From: Streptomyces sp. ISL-66
GTDB taxonomy: Bacteria > Actinomycetota > Actinomycetes > Streptomycetales > Streptomycetaceae
DNA length: 64,000 nucleotides
Assembly: GCF_018614135.1 (NCBI RefSeq)
Contig: NZ_JAGGOW010000027.1
Location: 19,117 to 83,116, forward strand
Direction: 5' to 3'
Shown in pieces: positions 1-9,064 of this stretch (its first letter is position 1; the number at the start of each line of letters is the position of its first letter). The position numbers and the translations under genes are program-made. The notes under the pieces were generated by a model, which ran no database searches, was not told the origin of the DNA, and saw nothing but the letters and a program-made list of their open reading frames with translations.

Positions 1-379
1 GAGTGGACACCGATCGAGGCCATTGAACCGGCGGCAGCGGACGGAGCCCCGGCGCGCTCGACCCCGCCTGACGCTGACAAGGCCTCCGACGACGTGTCCA
101 GGACCTGGACAGGTGCTCCCGCCCATGTCCGTGAAAGCCGCAGGCCGCCCATATCCTGGGAAACACCGGCCCAGTTGATGTCGCTACCCGCGGCGAGACG
201 TCAGACATGGGCGGCAACCGCGTTTGAACAAGCCAACTCCCGGACCGGGAGGCTTCTTCGGAGAAGACCGCCACACAAGGGTAGTCGCGGCCGCACAATG
301 GATCAGTTCCGAAAGGCCCTGCCGATCGAAGATGTTGCCTCTGCATCGGTTAGGCCGGCACCACTGAGAATGGACCGCG
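1..379. other. Upstream flank without a confident gene
   Basis: No complete gene is supported here. One frame on the plus strand is open from base 1 into the next gene, and its first ~50 codons have fairly G/C-rich third positions, so the first 200 bases may be the tail of a gene cut by the window edge. A stretch reading RRPPISWETPAQL at about 139-177 faintly resembles the C-terminal signature of IS30-type transposases, but this is too short to call. The promoter of the large operon should lie here; no convincing -35/-10 pair was found. Confidence 0.3.
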
Positions 380-3300
380 ATGGGCACACCGAGCAGCAGT
401 GTGGCGTCAACCGCTACGGCCCCGCTCATACGACTCGTTGGCGAGTCTCCTGCGGGCATCACCCCCGATGCGCTGATGGCAGCCGCTCGGGACCGCTACA
501 AGCGCGCACCCGCTCAGCGTCTGGCGATGCTCCTGGAGCAGGCGCTGTCCGCAGGACTGGTCCACGAGCGCGACGGGCTGCTGTTCGTCGGAGACAGCGC
601 GGGGCAAGAGGCTCCCGGCCCACAAGACGGCGGGTCGCGGCGCGGCCTACGGGCCATCACCATCGATGTCGAAAGTGTCGTACGCACGACAGCGGCGGCT
701 CCCCACGTGGACCGCCGCATATTTCAGATTGGTGCCGTCCGTACAGGAACGGACGCAGCTTGGGTGGCGGAGCATCCTCGGATCGAGGTCTTCCTCTCGT
801 TGCCTGGTGACGAGTGGACCATCCGCAACGAGGGACTGCGGGAACGGCAGCAAGCCCAGGCAGTGTCTCCGCGCACCGCGTTGGAGCGAATACACGAGTT
901 CTGTGCCGGAACGGACGTGCTCGTCGCGCACAACGGGACCACTGCAGATTTCCCGATGCTCGACGACGCCTGCGAGAGGGAGGACCTACCTCCCTTCCCC
1001 GGCGATCGCGTGGACTCGCTCTACTTGGCCCACTGCATCTGGCCTCTTGCCCGAAGTCACCGCCTTGCGGCATTGGGCGACGCCTACGGGGTCAATCGTT
1101 CCGGACTTCGGTGGCACGATGCCGCAGACGATGCCGAGTTGCTTGCCCGCGTCGTTGAACGAGCCTCCCGTGAACTGGCCGGATGGCCCGAGCATCTCCG
1201 TGCGATCGTCACCTCCGCCTGTTCCGATTCGCCGGCGTGGAATCTGCTGCATCATCTGGCGTGCGGACCGGAAGGTCCCGGACATGAAGGCGGCCCCCAG
1301 ACCGGCTGGGACCTGTCGGACCTCTCCAGCGTACTCACCGGCCAGCTGACGCAGCATGTGCCCAGGCGCGGCAGCCCGCCTGCCGCCGCGCCCGGCCGGC
1401 TGCCCCTCGTGGTTCCCGAGCGGCTGCGTCCCAACGGCCGTGTGGACGCGGGGGAACTGGCCAAGGTGGTCCACGGAGCGGCGGCGCGGCCGCGCATGGC
1501 CCAGCAGCAGATGACCGCGGGCCTGCACAGCTGGGCCGACGCCGGAGTCTCCGCCCTGGTGGAAGCACCCACAGGGACGGGCAAGAGCTTTGCCGTGCTC
1601 GCCGCAGCCATGGACTGGCTCGGCGGTGCTCCAGATCGGAGTGTGGTCATCGCCACCTTCACCAAGCAGCTGCAGAGCCAGCTCGCCCGGGACGTAGACA
1701 CCCTAAGCCGTGCCATGCCCGGTCTCCTGGAGGCCGCGGATCTGGTCAAGGGCAAGGCCAACCGGCTCTCGCTGCGCGCCCTTGCCGCTGCCCTGTCGGA
1801 CGCGATCGGATCCGACTCAAGGACCGATAAGCGGGGCCGTTCGAGGTTCGTGGAGCAGCCCAAATTCTGCGAACTGGCCGTCTTCCTGGTGCTGCGGCTG
1901 ATCAGGTCCCCTGCCGTCCCCGAAGCATGGACTGCCAGATCGGTGGATCCGGTGGATGTGCCTGCCTTTCTGGACTCCTACTGCGGACCGCTCTTGTCTC
2001 TGTGGCTGCAGTCGCTCTCCCAAGCCGGCGGGGACTACGTGCCCACCGCGAACACACCGTTGGCCGTGCACACGAACACGGTGCGCGAGGCAATCGCCTC
2101 ACACCGGCTGGTGCTGGCGAACCACGCGGTGCTGCTGGCCCACCTGGAGGAGCTTCGGGCCCTCCCCGGCGAGACCATGCTGATTGTCGATGAGGCTCAC
2201 CTGCTCGAGGACGCAGCCACCGCCGCCCTGACGGTGTCCCTTGACTACGGCGCGGTGGAGGAACTGGCCGGGGCCTGCCAGACCTGGCTGAAAGACGCCC
2301 TGTCCGGGCCGGCCCGGCACCGGGTGGCCGATGCGGCTACGGAGCTCGAGACCCTCCTGGATCACGAGTCCCTCCCACAGGCAGCCAGCCGGGCCTTTGA
2401 CGCGCTGGGCGGCCAGGACTCCTCGGTTGTGGGATGCCGGTCCGTCACCCTGGCCAGCCCGTACGGCAGTGGCATGGGGCTCCCGCAGGTTCGCACGCTC
2501 AGGCTGCTGGTACGCCGGTTGTCATCGGTGTGCGGCAGGTTGGAGCGGGCACTGGCCGGTTTCGCGCAGGCTCATGCGTCCTCCCTCGACTTCTTTTCCC
2601 TCGAAGCGCTGAACGCTCTGCTGGCTCAAGTGTCCGAGATACGCGAGGCCGCCGATACACTGCTGGCTGATCTCCAGGAGGTACTCGGGGTCGCCCCTGC
2701 GGATGGCGCCGCAGGTAAGACCGAACCGACGGCGGCCGACACCGAGGTCCCCGGTGTGGACGAAGTCGAGACCGATCTCGGTGACGCAGCGGACGAGAAC
2801 ACAGGTACCGAGCCCGACAAGGGGACCGACGCCTCCCAGGCCCGTCCGCTCCCTCCTCCGCTACCCAACCGGATCGTGTGGGGCGAGGAACTCGCCATCC
2901 CCGTCGCAGGGCTTCGGCACTACCGCTTCCGCCTTTCGTCCAGCCCCGTCGAACTTCCCGCCGATACCCAATGGCAGCGATTTCTGGGCTCTTTCCCCCG
3001 CACGTACTACGTGTCTGCAACGCTGCGCGTGGCGGGAAAGTGGGACTTCGTCATGGGGCGTCTGGGGCTGTCCGGCCTTGCGACGCTGTGCGTGGACACG
3101 CCCTTCGATTTCGAGAAGCAGGCGGAGCTGGTCTGCTTCTCCGACTTCCCTTCCTGGGCCGAGCAGCAGGAGGGCGCCATGCGCACCACCGCCCATCAGC
3201 TCGCCGGCTACGCGGTCGAGGCTGTACGGCCGCGCTCCGCAGACAGGGGCGCCGATGGAGGGGCACTAGTCCTCACCACTGCCCGCTCCACCGCCGGTGG

Positions 3301-6300
3301 CATATCGGAGTTCGTGGCCGACGAGCTCCATCGGCGCAGCGACCCCACTCCAATGATCAGCGCGCTCGCGGTGGGCAACGCCCGGGGGTTCGAGCAGTTC
3401 GCCGATCCGCAGCTCGGTGGCGGAATTCTGGTCGGAACCAAGGGCCTGTGGCAGGGAGTCGACGTCTCCGATCCGGAACGGCTACGCCTTGTCTGGATCA
3501 ACAAGCTGCCCTTCGCACCCTTTGCGGCACCGCTGGTGGAGGCCCGGCGCGCTGCCGTATGCGCCAAGGCCGAGGCGGAAGGCTTGGAGGACCCGGACGC
3601 TCACGCAACGGAGCACTACTACATACCGCTCGCAGCCCTTCAACTGCGCCAGGCGGTGGGGCGCCTGATCCGTTCGGAGCGTCATCGTGGTGTGATCGTG
3701 ATCAGCGATCGGAAACTGGCGGGGCACACGGCGCTGCGCCGCGCCTATCGCCGTGCCTTCCTGGGGAGCCTCGACGAAGGGCTGCTCCGTCCAGACTCCC
3801 GAACCGGCGAGCCGGGAGGAGGAAACGTTGTCACCATGGCCCAGGGGTGGGCACGCATCTGGGACTTCTACGCCCGCTACGGCATCATCACCCCACAGCG
3901 CGCACTGGAGCTCTCGGGCCCCGAAGCACTTCAGCGGCACACTCTCTTGCCGCAGACCCTACGCATCAGGCAGCTGGAACTCTCGGCGGAGGAGGCCGGG
4001 GAACTCGCGGCCGCGGACCGGCTCGAAGGGGAGGTACTGAAGAGGGCCGAGGAGGTGGCGGGGTTGCTCCGGTTGATGGACGATCCATGCCAGTTCCGCC
4101 TCAAAACTGCCCAGCGCGCCGTCATCGAGGCGGTGACCCAAGGGCGCAACGTGCTGGGCCTGCTCCCCACCGGCTTCGGCAAGAGCTTCACGTTCCAGCT
4201 GCCCGCGCTCGTCCTCCCCGGTGTGACGCTCGTCGTCAGCCCTCTCGTGGCCCTCATGCAGGATCAGGCGCTCGAGCTCAACCGCTCCATCGGCGGCGCC
4301 GTTCGTGCGCTGATCGCGCCCTTGCGAGAGTCCAGCAGCAGGGCGGGCAAGACCGAGGTCGCGGAGCAGTTGCTCAGGCGAGCGGACCACGGCATCAAGA
4401 TCATTTATGTCAGTCCCGAGCGGTTGTGTCAGCGTAGGTTCCGGGAGCTGATCCGCTCCGCAGTCGCGGCCGGCACCGTCAGCCGGATCGTGCTGGACGA
4501 GGCGCACACCATGGTCCAGTGGGACGATTTCCGGCCGAGCATGCAGCGGGTCGAGCAATTCCTGAGTGAGCTGCGGCAGGCACACGGGCTGCCGGTCACG
4601 GCCTTGACCGCCACCGCCAACCACACCGTCCACAGTGGTTTGCGGTCGGGCGTCTTCGAGGTGCCCGAAGTTCCACCGCCGGCGGGCAGCGCCGCTGCCC
4701 GAAGGGAAGCCACGAGCCCGGTGGCACGTGGCGGCTTGGTGACCGTTCAGGAGAACCCCATCCGACCGGAGTTGGCGGTCTTCCGCCGTTCCTTCAAGAC
4801 GTCGAGCCCAGCCGTGGTGGCGGGCCTCGCTCGGCATGTCTTGGAGTCGCTCACGGGACATGCGGTGTTCTACTGCCTCACGGTCAAAGAGGTCGTGACC
4901 CTTCACGCATACCTGAGGGAGTACCTCGGCGACTCGGGCCTACGGATACGCCGCTTCCACGGCAGGCTCACGCAGGCCGAGAAATCGGCCGTCATGACGG
5001 AGTTCCGCGAGGCTCCTCGGCTCGGCGAGGAGGGGTTCTCGCCTCTGGTCGTCGTCGCAACCTCCGCCTTCGGGCTCGGCATCGACCGTGACGACATCCG
5101 GACCGTGTTCTGCGTGTCGGCCCCGACCGACATGGCCTCGCTCTACCAGCAACTGGGGCGTGCGGGACGCGACGTAGCGGGTAGTGGATCACCAGCGCAC
5201 GACGCGGCCCCAGCCAACGCTGCTCTGGCCCTGCTGACCACCAGGGGACTGCGCACCGTGGCCTTCATGACCGGGCAGGATCTGCATCCCGGGCTGCTCA
5301 CGCGCATGGGACGCGCCGTCTTGGCCTGCGGCACGGTGTTGGACGCCAGGGAGATCGCCGACCGCCTGATCGGTCAGGATGTCCGGGCGGGCCGGATCTC
5401 CGAGCAGGAGGGACGTTCGACTCGCATCGCCGACACCTATGTGGCCGGCTTGATGCGCACCTTCAGTCAGCTGTCGCGTCTGGGCTCGGTCACCGACCAC
5501 GGTGACTTCCCTCCCCTGTGCAAGGTCCGCCGGGGGGAGCTGGCCCCCCATGACGACGAAGACCCCGCCGTTCTCGAAGTGCTGAACGTGGTGAACGGCC
5601 TGCCCCATCGGACGCACCAGGTACATGCGTTGAATTTGTCCCGGATCGATGTCGAGGCCCTGGACCGCCGACTCGCAGCGCGAGCGCAGGGATATCGCGG
5701 GTTGGCCGAGAACCCTGCCGGTACATGGCAGTTGCTCGCTGACCTACATGACCGCGGTCTACTCGACGTCTCTGCTGCACCCAGTCGTCACTGGGTGAGT
5801 GGGATCGAGGTCCACACCACCGAGCTTCCGGCAGACTTCCTGACGGCCCTCTCCGGCAAGGCGCAGCGGGCCGCAGTCGAAGTCGGGCAGTTGCGCGACT
5901 TCTTCAACGACTCGTCCACTTGTGCACACAGGAAGTTCGCCGACTACTTCGGAGTTGCCGACCTTCCGGCGGGCTGCTGCACGACGGAGGCCAACCGGTG
6001 CGGCGCCTGCTGGGGCAAGCCGGACTGGCCGATCGGCGAGTCCATGCCGGCGGCCGCCGAGGCGCTGTTGACACCGAAGCCACGACCGATCGATAGCACC
6101 GCACAACCGGAAGCTCGGCTCAAGCGCTTGGACGAGCAGGTATTCCGGTTGGTCTGGGCGGTGCCGCGTGGCATTCACCCGCGCAGCGTGTGGCGGGCCC
6201 TGCGCGGTGAGGACAGCTCGTACTCGCCCAAGCTGGGCCGGCGCATCCGGCTGCCCCAGGGGCTCATCGGGAGCCGCTACTTCGGAGCACAGGCCGACCT

Positions 6301-6433
6301 TCCTCTGCGCGCGGTGGAGGACAGCCTGGCCCGGCTGACGGAAGCCTCACGCCTGAGCTCTTCGGGCGGGCTTTGGCGCAGTGTGCCGCTGACCGGTGTG
6401 CGATGGGCCGCGCCGAAGGGAGGAGGAGCATGA
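380..6433 (+). CDS. DEDDh exonuclease-DinG helicase-RecQ helicase triple fusion
   Basis: A 2017-aa protein with three enzymes in one chain. Residues ~90-260 form a DEDDh 3'-5' exonuclease: D96 and E98 in IDVES, D190 in HNGTTAD, then H246 and D251 in HDAADDA, so all five catalytic positions are present. Residues ~370-1130 look like a DinG/XPD-type superfamily 2 helicase, with Walker A APTGTGKS near 396 and VDEAH near 603. Residues ~1230-1900 are RecQ-like, with LPTGFGKS near 1261, LDEAH near 1370, QQLGRAGRD near 1590 and a RecQ-type cysteine cluster ending CGAC near 1880. An exonuclease-DinG fusion is known in Firmicutes; addition of a whole RecQ is unusual. ATG 380 is the first start after the in-frame stop at 365; a GTG at 401 is an alternative. 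It overlaps the next gene by ATGA. The likely role is unwinding and degrading DNA, probably in defence (inference). Confidence 0.85.
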   Translation: MGTPSSSVASTATAPLIRLVGESPAGITPDALMAAARDRYKRAPAQRLAMLLEQALSAGLVHERDGLLFVGDSAGQEAPGPQDGGSRRGLRAITIDVESVVRTTAAAPHVDRRIFQIGAVRTGTDAAWVAEHPRIEVFLSLPGDEWTIRNEGLRERQQAQAVSPRTALERIHEFCAGTDVLVAHNGTTADFPMLDDACEREDLPPFPGDRVDSLYLAHCIWPLARSHRLAALGDAYGVNRSGLRWHDAADDAELLARVVERASRELAGWPEHLRAIVTSACSDSPAWNLLHHLACGPEGPGHEGGPQTGWDLSDLSSVLTGQLTQHVPRRGSPPAAAPGRLPLVVPERLRPNGRVDAGELAKVVHGAAARPRMAQQQMTAGLHSWADAGVSALVEAPTGTGKSFAVLAAAMDWLGGAPDRSVVIATFTKQLQSQLARDVDTLSRAMPGLLEAADLVKGKANRLSLRALAAALSDAIGSDSRTDKRGRSRFVEQPKFCELAVFLVLRLIRSPAVPEAWTARSVDPVDVPAFLDSYCGPLLSLWLQSLSQAGGDYVPTANTPLAVHTNTVREAIASHRLVLANHAVLLAHLEELRALPGETMLIVDEAHLLEDAATAALTVSLDYGAVEELAGACQTWLKDALSGPARHRVADAATELETLLDHESLPQAASRAFDALGGQDSSVVGCRSVTLASPYGSGMGLPQVRTLRLLVRRLSSVCGRLERALAGFAQAHASSLDFFSLEALNALLAQVSEIREAADTLLADLQEVLGVAPADGAAGKTEPTAADTEVPGVDEVETDLGDAADENTGTEPDKGTDASQARPLPPPLPNRIVWGEELAIPVAGLRHYRFRLSSSPVELPADTQWQRFLGSFPRTYYVSATLRVAGKWDFVMGRLGLSGLATLCVDTPFDFEKQAELVCFSDFPSWAEQQEGAMRTTAHQLAGYAVEAVRPRSADRGADGGALVLTTARSTAGGISEFVADELHRRSDPTPMISALAVGNARGFEQFADPQLGGGILVGTKGLWQGVDVSDPERLRLVWINKLPFAPFAAPLVEARRAAVCAKAEAEGLEDPDAHATEHYYIPLAALQLRQAVGRLIRSERHRGVIVISDRKLAGHTALRRAYRRAFLGSLDEGLLRPDSRTGEPGGGNVVTMAQGWARIWDFYARYGIITPQRALELSGPEALQRHTLLPQTLRIRQLELSAEEAGELAAADRLEGEVLKRAEEVAGLLRLMDDPCQFRLKTAQRAVIEAVTQGRNVLGLLPTGFGKSFTFQLPALVLPGVTLVVSPLVALMQDQALELNRSIGGAVRALIAPLRESSSRAGKTEVAEQLLRRADHGIKIIYVSPERLCQRRFRELIRSAVAAGTVSRIVLDEAHTMVQWDDFRPSMQRVEQFLSELRQAHGLPVTALTATANHTVHSGLRSGVFEVPEVPPPAGSAAARREATSPVARGGLVTVQENPIRPELAVFRRSFKTSSPAVVAGLARHVLESLTGHAVFYCLTVKEVVTLHAYLREYLGDSGLRIRRFHGRLTQAEKSAVMTEFREAPRLGEEGFSPLVVVATSAFGLGIDRDDIRTVFCVSAPTDMASLYQQLGRAGRDVAGSGSPAHDAAPANAALALLTTRGLRTVAFMTGQDLHPGLLTRMGRAVLACGTVLDAREIADRLIGQDVRAGRISEQEGRSTRIADTYVAGLMRTFSQLSRLGSVTDHGDFPPLCKVRRGELAPHDDEDPAVLEVLNVVNGLPHRTHQVHALNLSRIDVEALDRRLAARAQGYRGLAENPAGTWQLLADLHDRGLLDVSAAPSRHWVSGIEVHTTELPADFLTALSGKAQRAAVEVGQLRDFFNDSSTCAHRKFADYFGVADLPAGCCTTEANRCGACWGKPDWPIGESMPAAAEALLTPKPRPIDSTAQPEARLKRLDEQVFRLVWAVPRGIHPRSVWRALRGEDSSYSPKLGRRIRLPQGLIGSRYFGAQADLPLRAVEDSLARLTEASRLSSSGGLWRSVPLTGVRWAAPKGGGA

Positions 6434-9006
6434 CGGCTGCAGCACAAGATGCTTCCCCCCGGGTGTGGCGTCCCTATGACGACGACCCGCTGATCACAAA
6501 GGACATGGTCACCGGTCTGGAGCACTGCGCCCCCGAGACGCGGGAGCGACTGCTGGCCTATCTGGAGGCGGTCGTGGCGCACCGAGCTGCCCCCGTCCAC
6601 ACGACCGTCGCCTTCAACGCTCTCTACTTCGGCTACGACGTCGAGGCCGGCGGATACGTCGGAGGTCCGCTGGACTTCGGGGACTTCCTCTCGGTCGCGC
6701 GCGGCGACTGCTCGGACGCCCTGCCCGTCGGCGCGATGATCAACATTCGCACCGGTGGTGACCTTCTGCCCGCGGAAATCGTCTACAAGGAGGGGGCCCA
6801 CCCCGATCTCGATCCGTACGGCGGGACCCCCGGCTGGCTCTCGGGGGCACCTTCCGGTGCCCGAGGACCTGCGCTTCTCGCGCCCGACGAGGCGCCGTCC
6901 CTGTACGAGCGGCTCGTGTTCGACAGCACGGCTTTCGGGCACGGGATGGCGCCCACGGCGGAGCGGCTCCAGCGACTGCGCCGCCAGGGCCGGACCGATT
7001 CGTTCGGGCACCTGCTCGTAGAGTCCAGGTACGAGTTCACGGACGCTGACCTCAGTGACACGGACTACTACGCTCACTATCTCGTTACCCGCGGCCGCGA
7101 TCAGCTGACCAGCGCCCTGGCGCCGACTCCTCTTCCGCTGCTGCTCGCTCCAGGAAGCTCGGACGACGAGCTCATGGCGGCCGTCAGGGGGCTGATGGGC
7201 ACAGTGCGGCAGGCGCTGGCGTCGCTCGAAGCGGCTCGGGTGTGGGGAGAGTACGCCTTCACGCGAGCCTCGATGGCGCAGCGGCTCGGAGATGCTGGTC
7301 CTCTGGGGCGGGACGATCTGGTCCGTCTGGCTGAGTCGACGGCGAACCAGGCCCTTCCCAGGTCGGGCCGCCGGGCTGCCCTCTCGGAATCACGGCCGGT
7401 GTATACCGCGCTGGGCCCCGCACTGCGGGCCCAGCGGGAACGGCATGACGCGATGTACGGCGTTGGCTACCCGCTGGCCATCTGCCACGCCAATTCAGTC
7501 TTGGCCGACTACGCGCGGAGCGAGCACGAAGAGACGAGCGGCCTGCTTCCCTCCGGTGTCCGGTTGACCCTGGACGACCGCTGGCAAGGAGGCGGCGTCT
7601 GGCGTGCCGTGTTCGCCAAGAACCGGACGGAGACCGAGCCCGAGGTTGGCTTCACGGACGAACCGGCAGGCCGGGGCTGGTCAGAGAGCTTCCCGCAGCT
7701 ACCGGTCTGCGGGCCACGGGCTCCAGAGGCCCCCGAGGTGGACGGCGATGCGCAGCCGACGCAGCTCTCGGGAGACGAATCGCCTCCTGAGGCCGGCGCA
7801 GAGTCGAACGACGCTGCGATCGCGCCCGTGGAGTCCTTTGAGGAAGAGCCTGCACCTTGCGGCGGACCGGCGCAGGAACAACCGAACAGCCGGGCTCTTC
7901 TGGTCTCTTCCGACGGCGAGGCGAGCGGCGGAACGGACAATGCCGCCGAAGACGGCACCGACGGCATCCTGCCGGACGAGGAAGCCAGGCAGCCGACCCC
8001 TCACCCGATCTGGCCCGACGACAGCGAGCTCGGCGCTCCCCTCCTTGCGTCGGCACATGACAGCCAGGCCGAGTGGCACCAGCCGCTCCGGCTGGCACAC
8101 CTGATGGACGAGTACCTGCCGATCCCTCGGCACATCAGTGACGAGTTCCTTCCCGTCGGCACTCCGGTCCGCCTGGTACGGATCGTGCTCCATCACGCCG
8201 GCGTCAAATTGCCTGCTGCCGAGGCCTGTCACGACGCGCGTGTCACCGCAGGCACGGCAGGGACCCGGTTGGACGGGATTGCCTGGCCACTCGACTTCTT
8301 TCCCGGAATCTGGCTCTCCTTCAGCTGGCAGAGGGGCAGCAACGTGATCCACGCACGGACGACGCTGCTGCCCCAGCCGGTGACCGTCGACGGAGAGTTC
8401 ATTGAGCACCGCTATGACCCGATGGTGCTCACCCGTGATGGATCCACCGGACTCGAGGCCAGTACCGACCCCACCGAAGAACTGTCGCCTCGTCAGCTAC
8501 TGCTGACCGCGATCCGTAGGCTCGGCCTACTCGACCAGTTCGGGCAGGCAATGCTGGCCCGGCCGGACGTGCCCGCAGCAGTCAATGCCGTCATGGGCGG
8601 CGCCCCCGTCGAGCCCGGTAGCATCGAAACCGCCCTCACGGGGCTGCTCGCCGCTCAGCGGCTAACCATCGCACGGGGCAGCCGAGGTGAGGACGGCCAC
8701 ACGTATCATCCGCCCCGATCGGGCGAGCCGATCGTGCAACTCGTGTGCTATCGGCCGCATCAGGCCGATGCGAAGGTCAGCCCCCATCCCGACGACGTGG
8801 ACCGGCAGGCGTCGGCGCGACCGGATCAACCACCTGAACTGCACGCAGTCGCCGGCTTCCTTCGACGTATCGGGCACCTCGGACATGAGGCGACCGATGA
8901 GCAACGCACCCTCTACCGCGAGGACCATCGCCGGTTCCGATTGAGCGGTCCCTCCGAGCTGCCGAGGGGTTTCACCTACGTACGCCCGCACAAGCGCGGG
9001 CGTTAG
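6430..9006 (+). CDS. Uncharacterised 858-aa protein of the giant helicase operon
   Basis: I do not recognise this protein. It starts at ATG 6430, overlapping the helicase stop as ATGA and preceded by a very strong ribosome site (GGAGGAGG), so it is translationally coupled to it. Two globular-looking parts (residues ~1-420 and ~540-858) are joined by an acidic, Pro/Glu/Asp-rich linker at ~420-537 that is probably disordered. No P-loop, transmembrane segment or signal peptide is visible. The C-terminal part has an alternating charged/hydrophobic pattern ending in a basic tail (RPHKRGR). Fixed position between a helicase-nuclease and an ATPase suggests an adaptor or target-recognition subunit, but this is inference from context only. 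Confidence 0.75.
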   Translation: MTAAAQDASPRVWRPYDDDPLITKDMVTGLEHCAPETRERLLAYLEAVVAHRAAPVHTTVAFNALYFGYDVEAGGYVGGPLDFGDFLSVARGDCSDALPVGAMINIRTGGDLLPAEIVYKEGAHPDLDPYGGTPGWLSGAPSGARGPALLAPDEAPSLYERLVFDSTAFGHGMAPTAERLQRLRRQGRTDSFGHLLVESRYEFTDADLSDTDYYAHYLVTRGRDQLTSALAPTPLPLLLAPGSSDDELMAAVRGLMGTVRQALASLEAARVWGEYAFTRASMAQRLGDAGPLGRDDLVRLAESTANQALPRSGRRAALSESRPVYTALGPALRAQRERHDAMYGVGYPLAICHANSVLADYARSEHEETSGLLPSGVRLTLDDRWQGGGVWRAVFAKNRTETEPEVGFTDEPAGRGWSESFPQLPVCGPRAPEAPEVDGDAQPTQLSGDESPPEAGAESNDAAIAPVESFEEEPAPCGGPAQEQPNSRALLVSSDGEASGGTDNAAEDGTDGILPDEEARQPTPHPIWPDDSELGAPLLASAHDSQAEWHQPLRLAHLMDEYLPIPRHISDEFLPVGTPVRLVRIVLHHAGVKLPAAEACHDARVTAGTAGTRLDGIAWPLDFFPGIWLSFSWQRGSNVIHARTTLLPQPVTVDGEFIEHRYDPMVLTRDGSTGLEASTDPTEELSPRQLLLTAIRRLGLLDQFGQAMLARPDVPAAVNAVMGGAPVEPGSIETALTGLLAAQRLTIARGSRGEDGHTYHPPRSGEPIVQLVCYRPHQADAKVSPHPDDVDRQASARPDQPPELHAVAGFLRRIGHLGHEATDEQRTLYREDHRRFRLSGPSELPRGFTYVRPHKRGR

Positions 9007-9064
9007 ACCTTTCGCCCTGTCCACGGGCGTCTCCACACTATTGATCGGCCCTGTTGGAGCCTGT

